In this document: positions 20,977 to 32,260 of the stretch, piece after piece
How positions within the stretch are numbered: position 1 is the first letter of the stretch
How the letters are laid out: each line of letters begins with the position of its first letter
The notes under the pieces: generated by a model
Seen by the model: the letters and a program-made list of their open reading frames with translations, nothing else
Told to the model about the DNA's origin: nothing
Databases searched by the model: none
Position numbers and translations under genes: made by a program
NCBI GenBank assembly: GCA_022570795.1
Contig: JAKUDP010000012.1
Coordinates: forward strand, 1,240,001 to 1,304,000
Reading direction: 5' to 3'
Source: Sphaerulina vaccinii
Taxonomy: Eukaryota; Ascomycota; Dothideomycetes; Mycosphaerellales; Mycosphaerellaceae
Length of the DNA stretch: 64,000 bases

Positions 20977-22874
20977 ATGGTCAAGATGTTGGGTACCGCT
21001 GCAGCTCTTGCTGCGCTCAGCCTGCTTGCGCCAGGAGCGTATGCACAGACTGCCAACAGTACTGGAGAACGGCGATATGTCGTCTGGTCAAGCGTGATCT
21101 TCACACGTACTGGAGAGCGAACACCAGAAATCCTGGGAAAGATACCTACGCAGCTTACTTCGAGTGGAGCTCAACAAGCCTATGCTGCTGGACAGTTCTT
21201 CAGAAACCGCTATACAGTTCTTCGCAATGGTACCAATGGAGACGAGCGTGCCGGTGCTGAACTTGTCGGTCTCAGCGAGAATCTGTACGATCAAAACCAG
21301 ATCGTAACTATGGCACTCGAACAGCAGTACAACTTAGCCACCCAGCAGGCCTTCATGCAAGGCTTGTATCCTCCAACGACTCTCGCGAACAGCAGCACAA
21401 CTGGTGGACAACTCAATGGAATCAACATGCTTGCAAATGGCACATATGTACGTGACTTTGACAAGCTTGCGAAACTATCAAACACTAACGGAGATAGGTC
21501 ACTACACCACTGAATGGCTACCAGTATCCACAGCTTCAATCTGCTGGTCCTCTTGATGCCAACTTTGTCTACCTCTCTGGAAACCTCAACTGTCCAGCAT
21601 GGGCTGAATCAGTAAAGCTAGCCAGAGCTACACCCTCGTACGATGGCACACAAGAGGAGTTCAACGGGCTATACGACGTCGCAGGCAGTGCAACACTGAT
21701 CGGCGTGCTGCCCAACAACTACTGGGACTACGACAACGCATACGCCATTTACGACTACCTCCGCTACCAAAACGTTCACAACGCAACAGTACGAGACGCA
21801 CTCAAAGGTCTTCGCTGGGCAACTACAAACGGCAGTTTCCTCGACACTCTCCGCTACCTCTCGGACCAGCAACAGTTTGCCATGCTCGGCAATCTCAGCG
21901 CCCAGAACGTCTACCTCAAGAAATACACCTTAACAGGTACAGCTGGTTCGATCTCCACAATCGCAGGCAACACCTTCGCAGCCCGAGTCGTCAATTCCCT
22001 CGCCTCAGCCATCGAGGAAGCAGCTTACGGACAATACAAGCTGAACCTCTTCTTCACAGACTATCATCCGATGACTTCCTTTTTCTCTCTCATGGGCCTT
22101 CCAAATCTCGATCCAGACTTCTATGGAACACCTAACTTCGCCTCGAGCGTCGCGTTCGAGCTGTTTTCATACACGAACGAGACAAACCCGACGTTCCCAA
22201 CAAATACCAAAGACCTCTGGGTTCGCTTCTTCTTCCGAAATGGTACAGAAGGCGATGAGAGCCAGTATAGAGCTTATCCGCTCTTCAACCGAGGACCTGA
22301 TCAGACGGATATGCAATGGAGTGATTTCAGTTATTCGATGCAGAATAATGCTATGACTGGAATTGGAACTTGGTGCAATGAGTGTCAGAGTTCGTCCTTT
22401 TTCTGTGCGGCTTTCGACCAGAATGGGAATGAAGTCAGCGCTACTACAAGGACGGGAGGCTCGAAGCATAGTGGATTGAGTCCAGCTGTCGCAGGAGTCG
22501 TAGGTGCGATTATCGCGCTCGTGATTGCTGGTCTGCTCTTCGGATTGGCTATGCTAATCGGCGGCATTCGTCTACATCGGAACAAGAGACATGATTTGGG
22601 TGGATTCAAAGGTGGACAGAAGATGCGATCTGATCAGGACTTGACTATACCAAAGGGTGGAGCTGTTGTGGGGGCTTCTGTTGTCGATGATACGAGAGGA
22701 CACGAAAGAGGTGGAAGTTGGGAGTTGAAGAAGGCGGAAGCTGGGAGGAACTTGGATATACCACAATCGGAGAGCGTGAGGCCTAGTATGGAGGAGGTCA
22801 GGCACGACTATGTTCATGATCCTTTTCAGGATCCGGAGGGCTTGAAGCCGACGCAGACGAGGGAGCATGTTTAG
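20977..22874 (+). CDS. Histidine-phosphatase-like membrane protein without catalytic histidines
   Basis: Two exons, 20977-21447 and 21498-22874, with a 50-nt intron (gtacgt...atag). The product has about 615 residues: a signal peptide (LGTAAALAALSLLAPGAYA), a large extracellular domain with many N-glycosylation sites, one membrane helix (AVAGVVGAIIALVIAGLL), and a basic then Gly/Glu-rich cytosolic tail. The extracellular domain follows the branch-2 histidine acid phosphatase layout: VVWSSVIFTRTGERTP at the start and FFTDYHPMTSFFSLMGL late. The family's catalytic RHGxRxP reads R-T-G-E-R-T-P here (Thr45 for His), and the late HD pair reads TD. Both catalytic histidines are therefore missing, so phosphatase activity is unlikely. 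A receptor, adhesin or scaffold role is inference. Confidence 0.82.
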
Positions 22875-23007
22875 ATGCTATGATGACTGAATGATGAGAC
22901 GAAATGAGCTTGGAGAGTGGGCGCGTGGTCAGGGATGCTTTGTACATACACCTTTCTTGAGATACCCTTTGCGTACATGCTGGACTTTATGGTCATGGGC
23001 ACCACTT

Positions 23008-24747
23008 TCATCCCGCCGTCTCATCTTGGTAGCGAATGGAGTACCAACGACTATATATCTGCTGTGACAGTCGTCCCTTCTCTTTCTCTATACCATTCAT
23101 GGGCTCTATGTCTGGCGCCGCAATAGTCCAAAGCAATGACAAGCCATTCGTTGTCGGTCTGCTCAAGAGACTCGTTTCTCCCGCAGGCGCGTGTGAGCTA
23201 CTTGACCAGATACGGAGAATAAACGTCCTCGGCGAGATAACGCAAGATCGAGGAAGATTTGGGCTGCGGTTCGTCCAGACTGCTGCGCAGAGAACGACAC
23301 TCGTGCCTGGGATGGTAGTGGTGGCTGGCATAGTGCTACGGTCGTTCACACCATCATCTCTTGATCCCCAGCTGAACGTGTATCTCCCCTTCACTATAAA
23401 GCATTTCAGGTCATGGATGGTCTTTGACGCGGTGGCCATGATTCCGACAGTACCGATGTTATTCATGTACTTCAATGCTATTTCTGTATCGTTCTCCGCA
23501 ATGGGTGTACCCGCGCCATAAGAGAGCACTTCCAGGCTGCTGTCATGATCAATGTGACATATCCACATCCTCCCACTGCGAAGAATCACTAGCTCTCTTC
23601 TGCTCCAGGTGTATTCTTCTGTATCTTGGAACATATTCGCCGTCGCTAGTCTGACAGGAGCTCGTACGATCTCAAAAACGGGAATGTCAGAAGAGGTGAA
23701 AGCGATGTTGGTATCGACCTGTCGTAAAGTCAATTGATCGCGTACTGGCAAGCCGAGACCCAAATACACATGGATGTAGTGCAGTCCGTGGAGCTTTTGC
23801 ATGCGCAACGTTATTCGTAAGCCTTGATTCGTGAAGAAGTTGTCGCCATCTGAGCCAATTTGCACCAATCGCCAGTCTGAATCCCAGTGACGGAAGCAGA
23901 AACAATCAGGAGCTACAAGCATATTGATATGCTCCGGTAGGTATGGCTGCCAGAGTAGGATCGACCGGTCCGGAGACGACATAAGTACCGCTTCCTGAAG
24001 GCGCGTGAAAGCTTTGCCGCCTTCGCCATATAGCAGTGGCATGTTGACATCAAGAAGACCAAGCAGGGAGTATGCAGCATCCTCAACTCTTGTTGTCCGA
24101 CGTCGAGAGGCCCACAAAATTCGTTCGGCAAGCGCGAACTTGTCGAGACCGATACGATGTTCCAGGAGAGCCTGGTCAACTCCTGTGATCTGGCTGAGGA
24201 TCTCGCTGATGTCGTCCTGCCCTCTAGCTACTTCAGGCGCCCTTTGACTAGCTCTTTCTCTCAGATTTCCGATTAAGTTCCATCGTTGGTCATATAACTC
24301 AAGTCTGTCAGGAGCAATCATCTCTTGCAGAGTCCAGCGTCTGGTGAACCAGCGACACCGGGATCATGCGTCAATCATTTCTGTGGGACGAGTGAATGCA
24401 TCCATTTGGCGCAGAATTAGTACATCAGCCAGATATACGTAGCATACCGCAGAGTTCTGATACCAGCGATACATTGAATTGATAGCCTCGGACAACTCAG
24501 CGCTGCTGTCCTTGTTGATGCAACAAGTATCGACCCAGGCGTATTTGAGTCCGTCCTTCTCGGCTTGGCGACAAGTGTAGTCAATCTTGCGGTAGCCCTT
24601 CATGTCGTAAGCCCTCGGGTTGTGAATGTCAGCGAACGTGACCTCTTCCTTGTCCCAGGTGTGTGACAGGATGGCATATCTGAACCTGACTTGTCTATCA
24701 TCTAGAAATGGGACCAGTTTCTTCGTCTCCACGTCCAGCTGCCACAT
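23008..24747 (-). pseudogene. HET-domain gene (HET-E/HET-D type) with in-frame stop
   Basis: I start it at ATG 24747 (MWQLDVETKKLVPF), the usual beginning for this HET subtype. The N-terminal part has YAILSHTWDKEEVTF, KIDYTCRQAEKDGLKYAWVDTCCINK and SSAELSEAINSMYRWYQNSAVCYVYLADV. In the same frame, after TGA 24366-24364, the family blocks continue: RWFTRRWTLQEMIAP, ERILWASRRRTTRVEDAAYSLLGLLDVNMPLLYGEGGKAFTRLQEAV. The spacing between the halves is normal, so the TGA looks like a nonsense change, for example CGA to TGA. A 102-nt frame-preserving intron (GTACTA...CAAGAG) would remove the stop but also the conserved RWFTRRWTLQE block, so I consider it unlikely. The C-terminus has no repeat domain. 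Function is probably lost. Confidence 0.8.
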
Positions 24748-25316
24748 GGTGAAGATTGCTTGTGTAGTCGTAATCGAGCGCGAGCTCAGATTCCAGGTGC
24801 TCCTGCTCATGGTAGCACAAAGGCGGGACTGCTGCGCATTAGCTGTGTCAGCTGTATACACCAATAGACGCGCATCGTGAGAGTCGCATGTGTGATTGGT
24901 CGCCCGCATGCCTCAATTACACCGCTCAAAGCTGGAGATGGATAGAGAACATTCAGTAATTGAGTTCATTTCATGAATTGCCCTTTTGCTACTGACCTGA
25001 TCTTAGCCGCGTAGCTCATATCGTGTGCCGGCTCGATATTCATGTAGATTAGCGCATCTCAGAGCGCCTTCCTTGTTCAAGCATATTTTGACGCTCGCAG
25101 TCTCCGCTACTGCGGTTTGCACTCGCTGGCGCGCGTTTCTGGACTGAACTGGCCGCTCCGAAAAGTATTCAGAGCCCGATTGCGATCAAGACTCTCATCT
25201 TCCAACGTCCTTGGTCCGAGTCGATATGGTTGTAGAACTCCCTGGCCATTTCTCCCTTGTCCATCCTCCAGATCTCCTCCTGCTGGTGATTTAACTGCTT
25301 CTTCAGACGGCGTAGT
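24748..25316. other. Intergenic, nothing seen
   Basis: Separates the HET pseudogene from the 3' end of the SmF gene. The in-frame extension of the HET ORF up to 24909 is probably leader. No RNA gene or repeat is visible. Confidence 0.5.
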
Positions 25317-25836
25317 CTACCCTGCCATCTCCGAGTCGCCGTTCTCCTGCTTGTGCTTTGCTGAGATCCAGAGTACGTTGTTGCATCTGCGCAGTCAGAC
25401 TGTTAGCACATCTCTCTTCCCATGCTCACATCTCCTTCATCTTCTTGCTTTCTTCTTGCGCATTTGTCGCCTCTCCCATCTCTTGCTCTTCTGCACGTTC
25501 TCCTTCCACGTTCCCTCCCCATCCTACCCATCCTTCCTCCCACCACTTTGCGCATTTTAAACTCACCGAATCAAAACCTGTCCCAAAACCCCATTATCTG
25601 TTCCATTCGCACTCTTCTCTTCCGCCCCGCTGAGCTGAATATTCATATAAGAGTCCACAGAGACCAGTTTTCCGCTGTACTCTTGTCCCCACTTGATGCG
25701 CACAATCACGTCCTTGTTCACGAGACCTTGGAGCATGGGACGCGGGTTGAGGGGGATGAACTGTACCATGCGCAAGTTAGTACTGTATTGGGGGAAGGGA
25801 GGGAGCGGGAGAGGGGAGGGATAGGCGTACGCTCAT
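25317..25836 (-). CDS. SMX3: Small nuclear ribonucleoprotein F (SmF)
   Basis: SmF is one of the seven Sm-ring proteins that bind the Sm site of U1, U2, U4 and U5 snRNAs in the spliceosome. Three exons: 25836-25831 (only Met-Ser), 25760-25567 and 25386-25317, with introns of 70 and 180 nt. Joined, they give 89 residues, close to the usual SmF length. The Sm1 motif is clear: FIPLNPRPMLQGLVNKDV, then VRIKWGQEYSGKLVSVDSYMN. The Sm2 motif is completed only by splicing: GQVLIR joined to CNNVLWIS. The unspliced ORF of 70 codons lacks both the true start and the second half of Sm2. The six-base first exon is unusual but phase, donor (gtacgc) and acceptor (acag) fit. An essential, conserved gene. Confidence 0.9.
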
Positions 25837-26268
25837 GGTTGCGGTGTTGTGTGAGGATATGTGGATGTGTGTGTAGAGTGAAGATGGAGGTTAGAGGTGT
25901 ATGCGACTGCTAGTGGATTTTTTGGAAGTCGTAAGGCTGCAATTTTGAGTGCCTGATTTTGATGAAATTGGTGCTTGCGATACAGTTTATTTCACTTCAA
26001 TTTCAAGTGTACAGCTACTGGTCACAGTATGGAGTGGAGTGAGAGGTATCATCAGAGCAAGCACTTTGGTATCCGCTACAAAAATCTATTTACTCCTGTG
26101 CTGATTGCTCTCAGCGCCGCACAAAGCGCATATCATCGCAGCCATACTCGTGGGGCGTCTCAGTCATGCGTGTGGTCTCTTCTCGAGACCAGCAATGACC
26201 GTACCGTGGTTTCTGATATTCCGAACGCCTTATCCTAGCACCGTCTGTGCCTTGGAAGATGAAGACTC
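25837..26268. other. Intergenic, nothing seen
   Basis: Holds the SmF promoter and the 3' flank of the ATP-citrate lyase subunit gene. No feature is recognised. Confidence 0.45.
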
Positions 26269-27861
26269 CTAACCATCAAACTCCTTGATGCTGTCGTTGT
26301 ACTTGCCAGGGATCAGCGCGAGAGGCACAATACCAGACACGTGCATCTCTGGGCCGAAGACATGACCATTGAGATCCAACTCCTTGAAAACTGCCTTGAT
26401 GTTCTTGAGTCCTTCTTGGTAGTTTGGTCCTGCACGGCGGACCCAGATCTGGACCTTGTGCTCGTTGAGTTGAGGCGCGACTTCGCGGAGTGCGCGAATG
26501 ACACCCTTGAATGTGCTTGCGACCTGGAAAATACAAAGTCAGCTTTTCTCGGTCTCCGGCAGGGAAGATTACTAAGTGCATTAGTCTGAAGACTTACGTT
26601 GGTGAAGTTGGCAATACCACCACCGATGAAGAGGACCTTGCCTTCTGGTGTTTGTGGTGCTCGCAGCATCAGATCGAGGACTGTGCGTGCGTAGTGGAAG
26701 GTTTGTGTCTCGGTTGGAGCACCAGAGTACTCTCCGTAGTTGGCAAGCTCTCCTGCGAAGCCAGCTGATGCAATGGCATCGGCGTAGACGACGGAGGCAC
26801 CACCACCAGCAACCAATGTCCATACTCGTCCCTTTGAGTTGAGGATTGTGAGCTTGAGCGATGCACCAGTCTTTGCGTCCATCTCTGCAATGTATGCCTC
26901 CTCCTTGCTCATTTCACGGCCGAAAGGTGCTGGGAACTCGAGTGGTGGGCCGGCATCGATCGACACTTTGCTGCCTGCGGTTGGTGCGACTGGAATACCG
27001 AGAGCAGCTGGTGCGCGTGCAACAGCCCACTTGACACCACATTCGAATTCGGCGGTCTGGTCAATCTTTGCGGCGAGATCGAGGAAGTGGACATCGGCGG
27101 ATGTGCCTTGGGCGTTAGGAATGACAACGAGCGGGTTGATCTCGAGGTAGGTGAACTGGCAGTCGACGTAGACGGCGTATAATCGTGAGATGAAGTCGAT
27201 GAGCACTGGGTGGACGCCCTTGGGCACTTGCGAGAGCAGAGACTTGGCAATCTCCTCGTTGCTTGGGTATTCTTTCAGGTCGACTGGGATCAGAAGCTTC
27301 GAGGCCTTCTCGTCAACATCACCGACGTCCACACCACCCTCGTGGTAGAAGAGAATCCAGTCACCCTGTAGATTCAGTTAGTCATAATCCACTAGCTCTC
27401 GATCCACAGCTCCGACTGACCTCACGAACGGAGTTGATGTTGATGTAGTACTCAGTTTCTTGAGGGTGAGGCACAAAAGGTTCCACGAGGAAATTCCTTA
27501 GAGCGCCCTCAATGTGCTCGACTTTTTGAATCTTGTTTGCGCGAGCTGCGATCCATTCCTTTGCGTCTGCCCATGACGAGTTGAGCTTGAGAAGTCCAGA
27601 CTTTCCTCGTCGCTTGATCAGTTGATCTGGCTTCGCAACGAATTTGGCACCTTGCTGGAGAAGGAATGGGTATTTGGCCTCGGCGGCATCCAGAACACCG
27701 TTCACATCGTCGCCATCAGCGAATGTTATCGTTGCGAGCTTTGCTGGTGGGTTGTGTGTTGATGCTGGAGGAAGAGGTGTTGGCTTGATCACAGGCGCGC
27801 GAGTAAGGTGGTAGTTCAAAATGGCCTTGCCATCTGCTTCCGTAATTGGCTTTGCGGACAT
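26269..27861 (-). CDS. acl2: ATP-citrate lyase subunit 2 (ATP-grasp/CoA-ligase part)
   Basis: Together with subunit 1 this makes cytosolic acetyl-CoA and oxaloacetate from citrate, ATP and CoA, feeding lipid, sterol and polyketide synthesis. Exons: 27861-27421, 27365-26598 and 26523-26269 (introns 55 and 74 nt). The product has 487 residues, typical for the fungal small subunit. It corresponds to the N-terminal half of the animal enzyme: an ATP-grasp fold with KFVAKPDQLIKRRGKSGLL, GDWILFYHEGGVDVGDVDEKA and TYLEINPLVV, then the citrate-binding region with VWTLVAGGGASVVYADAIA and LFIGGGIANFTNVASTFKG. The separate large subunit lies head to head 1.65 kb away, the standard ascomycete arrangement, which allows co-regulation. 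Confidence 0.96.
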
Positions 27862-29513
27862 TGTGCTGGTGTCTTTAGATCTCTGGTATGGTGGATTTCT
27901 TCAAAATGCTGCTGGAAGAAGACTGGTAAGCAAATGGAACAGCTTTCCAAGGTGGTTTCTGCTGCTGCTCGTCTGATCCGCTTGTGATGAGCTGAAACTG
28001 CGGGCAGTTTCGCGGTGAAAAAAGCTTGGTCCTGGTGAGAACAATGGGTAGGACTTGAATTCACAGCTTTTCGCAAGAGAATTGTCTTTGAGGAGGCGGA
28101 CAAAATTCTGGTTGTAGGATGTCGCAGTTCCTCTCTTCTCAGATCGCACCTCTTTTGCGGAATGCTCTCCTCGGACAATGCGAAATAATGGAGCTCGATG
28201 GGATTGTGTCCTCGAAGTTCAGAAAGTCCGAAAAGCAGCAGCAGTTTCCAGGGACCAGCAGCAGCTTAAAATAAATCTTACGCACCTTCGCAGTTCAGCT
28301 CTTGTGCACTTGCACTTTAGCGAATCCCGTAATGCTCGTGTGGATGTGTAGAGAGGGTGATGGAGGAGTGGTATGAATTGAAAGGAAGGAACAGCAGTTG
28401 ATCGGGCAGGAGCAATGGGATCAGATCACGTTTCGGGATTCCGTGAGACAATAATTGTTGAAGCTGTCTGTCCTTGAACATTCAACACGCTAGTCAACGG
28501 AGCAAATGCAGGCCCACGCTCAAGCTTCCCGTCGGCGATCGACATCCATCCCCAACTCGTTGTTTCGACCCTGTGCATGACGCACCGCAGGACTGTACAT
28601 ATTGGTTGAGCGAGCATTGAACCAGAGATGCATATAGTTGACCACGGCACATGCATCTCCACATGGCATTGGGGACATTGGGAATCAGATATCAACAGCG
28701 CGTGTCACGTCTCAGCAGAAACAGCATCCCCAGAAATTCGAAGCTGGTCAGCAAAAAAAGGTGGGCGGTGAATAGTTCTAGCGCTGGGAAGGAAGCCGGA
28801 GAGCGATGCGAGAACGACGTTGTCCCTCACTAAGCCTCATGTGTGTCCCTGTCAATGCACTGCTCGCGTGGTCTCTGCCGTAAAATGGTGAGATGAGAGA
28901 GGTCCGCTTGTGGTTCGATGCAGTAAAATCGGATGCAATTGGCAGGCTTCTGGTCGCACCAGGCGACATGTACACGAGAACGAGCAGTAATAGAATGCAT
29001 CATGCCGGTCCGATATAGACAATGTTACGTGAACAGGTCTCAGCGGATCGGTTCTCCAACGACCGTTGATGAACTCTACTTGGTTGTAGCGTGCAGGGGT
29101 CTACAGCTTCGATCACCGACGGAGCATCAGCTTGGAATCTCTCTCATCAAACATCTTCCACACTTCTCTCACCAACTCCCGAATATCCTCATTCTCGGAC
29201 TCCCTCCCTCTCTCCCTCTCGAGCACACCTACTATCTCTTCCCAGCGGTAAGTCCTTCTAACCCTCCTCCTGTAGCTGCGACCTCCGGACAAGTTTCACA
29301 AAGTTTCTGGCGACCAAGAAATTCTGAGAGCTTGATTGGAATTTTGGTGCGAACAGGCGTTCCACGATTGTTACAGCTGTTACAACTGCAATCGTGAACT
29401 CAGCCGCGTCATTTCGAGGACAAAGCAGCCAAAAAGTAGTCCTGAAGCTGATTTCGAATGATTGCAGTACTCGAGCTTCTCCCACCTACGCTGGTCTCTA
29501 AAATCTACACATC
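27862..29513. promoter_or_regulatory. Divergent promoter region of the ATP-citrate lyase pair
   Basis: The 1.65 kb between the two start codons must hold both promoters. A pyrimidine-rich tract at 29201-29220 (TCCCTCCCTCTCTCCCTCTC) lies about 300 bp before the subunit 1 ATG, typical of strongly expressed fungal genes. Leader introns are possible but not resolved. No separate gene is seen. Confidence 0.6.
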
Positions 29514-31567
29514 ATGGCTACCGCCAATGGCACCACGAATGGTGTGAATGGCACTGCGCCAAAGGAGGGCCTCTCCGCCAACGACAACATCCAGCGCTTT
29601 GTGGCACCAAGCAGGCCGCTCAGCCCGACTCCAGTCCACACACTCTTCCACCCAAAGACGAGATGTTTTGTCTAGTGAGTACCGATCAGAGAGCTTTCTG
29701 ACAGCCACAGCAGTGCTGACTCCCTACCAGCGGTATGCAGACGAAGGCCGTGCAGGGCATGCTCGATTTCGACTTCATCTGCAAGCGGAAGACGCCTTCA
29801 GTAGCTGGTATCATCTACACTTTCGGCGGCCAGTTCGTGAGCAAGATGTACTGGGGAACCTCAGAGACTCTTCTCCCAGTCTACCAATCGCCCGAAGCTG
29901 CCATGGCTAAGCACGCCGATGTCGACACCGTGGTCAACTTCGCCTCCTCGCGATCCGTCTACACCTCCACCATGGAGCTCATGGAATACCCACAGATCAA
30001 GTCGATCGCCATCATTGCTGAGGGTGTCCCAGAGCGAAGAGCGCGTGAGATTCTGCACGTGGCTAAGAAGAAGGGCGTCACGATCATTGGCCCAGCCACT
30101 GTTGGTGGTATCAAGCCAGGTGCTTTCAAGATCGGAAACACTGGTGGTATGATGGACAACATTGTGGCTTCCAAGCTGTACCGCAAGGGTTCCGTCGGCT
30201 ACGTCTCCAAGTCTGGAGGTATGTCCAACGAGCTCAACAACATTGTGGCACAGGAGACCGATGGTGTGTACGAGGGTGTCGCCATTGGTGGTGACAGATA
30301 TCCTGGTACCACTTTCATCGACCACATGCTCCGATACGAGGCCGATCCGGAGTGCAAGATCCTGCTCTTGCTCGGAGAAGTCGGTGGCGTTGAGGAGTAC
30401 CGCGTGATTGAGGCAAAGAAGGCTGGCATCATCAAGAAGCCAATCGTTGCCTGGGCTATCGGTACTGTGGCCAGCATGCTCAAGACTGAGGTGCAGTTCG
30501 GTCACGCTGGTTCTATGGCCAACTCTCAGCTCGAGCAGGCTGCACAGAAGAACAAGGCCATGAGAGACGCCGGTTTCTTCGTCCCAGAGACTTTCGAGGA
30601 TCTGCCAAAGGAGCTCTCCAAGGTCTACCAAACATTGGTCAAGGAGGGCAAGATCAAGCCTGCGCCTGAACCAGCTGTTCCTAAGATTCCAATCGACTAC
30701 TCGTGGGCTCAGGAACTCGGCCTGGTCCGTAAGCCAGCTGCTTTCATCTCTACCATCTCCGACGACCGTGGTCAAGAACTTCTGTACGCTGGTCTTCCAA
30801 TCACCGAAGTCTTCAAGGAGGACATTGGTATTGGTGGTGTCATGTCTCTTCTGTGGTTCCGCCGTAGATTGCCAAAATACGCCTCAAAGTTCTTGGAAAT
30901 GGTTCTCATGCTTACAGCCGATCACGGTCCAGCTGTGTCTGGTGCCATGAACACCATCATCACCACTCGTGCCGGCAAGGACCTCATCTCATCTCTCGTG
31001 GCTGGTCTGCTCACCATCGGATCCCGCTTCGGTGGTGCCCTTGATGGTGCCGCTGAGGAGTTCACTCGCGCTTTCGACAAGGGCCTTTCTCCTCGTGATT
31101 TCGTCGACACAATGAGGAAAGAGAACAAGCTCATCCCAGGTATCGGTCACCGTGTCAAGTCACGAAACAACCCAGATCTCCGTGTCTCTCTCGTCAAGGA
31201 GTACTGCCAGAAGAACTTCCCATCCACCAAGCTCCTCGACTACGCCATCGCTGTCGAGACAGTCACAACATCGAAGAAGGACAACCTTATTCTCAACGTC
31301 GATGGCTGTGTCGCCGTCTGCTTCGTCGACCTTCTCCGTAACTCTGGTGCCTTCTCCAATGAGGAAGCCGAAGACTACCTCAAGATGGGTGTCCTCAACG
31401 GTCTCTTCGTCCTTGGTCGTTCGATCGGTCTCATCGCTCACTTCTTGGATCAGAAGCGTCTGCGTACTGGTCTGTACAGACATCCATGGGATGATATCAC
31501 TTACCTTCTCCCAGAGCTTGGCAAAGGTGCTCCGGGTAACGAGGGCCGTGTTGAGGTGTCCATCTAG
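29514..31567 (+). CDS. acl1: ATP-citrate lyase subunit 1 (phosphohistidine and citrate-synthase-like part)
   Basis: Two exons, 29514-29674 and 29731-31567, with a 56-nt intron (gtgagt...ccag) near the 5' end. The product has 665 residues, typical for the fungal large subunit. In order: an Asn/Thr/Gly-rich start, a CoA-ligase-like domain (IYTFGGQFVSKMYWGTSET; GPATVGGIKPGAFKIGNTGG; GYVSKSGGMSNELNNI), the phosphohistidine loop QFGHAGSMA, then the citrate-synthase-like lyase domain (LTADHGPAVSGAMNTI, GSRFGGALDGAA, IPGIGHRVKSRNNPD). All catalytic blocks are intact. It works as a complex with the divergent acl2 product. Codon use is strongly biased, consistent with high expression, and this bias creates the long antisense ORF at 29861-30775. 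Confidence 0.97.
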
Positions 31568-32260
31568 ACGAAGATTACCTTTTACTACGATTGCTTCTTG
31601 TTCTTAGCGACGAGGGATATGGCTCTCATGGCTGGCGTTTCTGATATGAGGAAGATGGAATGGCGCAATGCAGGTACGCCATGCATAGAAAACTTTGAGT
31701 TGAGTTGTAGATATACCACCAACAGTCGATGCCCTAGATGGCGATGAGCTGTAATGCCACGCGACAGCGAGCTTTATGAGCATCTACCTCCTCTAAGTGC
31801 CTCGACATCTAGCATGTCTATTCCAACACTGAATGTTCTACAGTGCTCGAATGCCTCTACCAGATAGGCTACAACAGCTTTGTACAATGTGCTACAAGCC
31901 GGGCACGCATTCTGCGCCGAGAGTTCGACGTTTGCATATCAAGTGACATCGGGAAGGAATTGCCACCGAGCTCGCCAAGAGATCAGCTCCTGCCGACTCG
32001 ATGTGACATCGGCGCCGGTTGCACACTTTCAAGCTGATGACATGAGGATGAAGGCGTAGGCACTGCATCTGGTGCATGTACCTGAGATGGTGCTATACTT
32101 GGTATGTACCACATCGGGATCGGACAATCGAGCTCAAGCTGCTTGAAGCTCATCGATGCATATATCATACAGCTGCTCAAGGTATTTCAATGTTGATGCA
32201 CTACTACAACTATCTAGCATCCTCGAGACTCCCATTGCAGCCTCATCACTCCCCACCACG
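31568..32260. other. Intergenic, nothing seen
   Basis: Lies between the stop of acl1 and the chosen start of the PT-domain gene. I looked for upstream PKS domains (KS, AT, SAT) in all frames and saw none. Confidence 0.5.

Noticed and set aside
24322..24384. Intron removing the TGA of the second HET gene
   Set aside because: The only frame-preserving GT-AG option also removes the conserved RWFTRRWTLQE block.
29861..30775. 304-codon minus-strand ORF opposite acl1
   Set aside because: It lies wholly inside the acl1 coding exon and arises from its codon bias; no family character.
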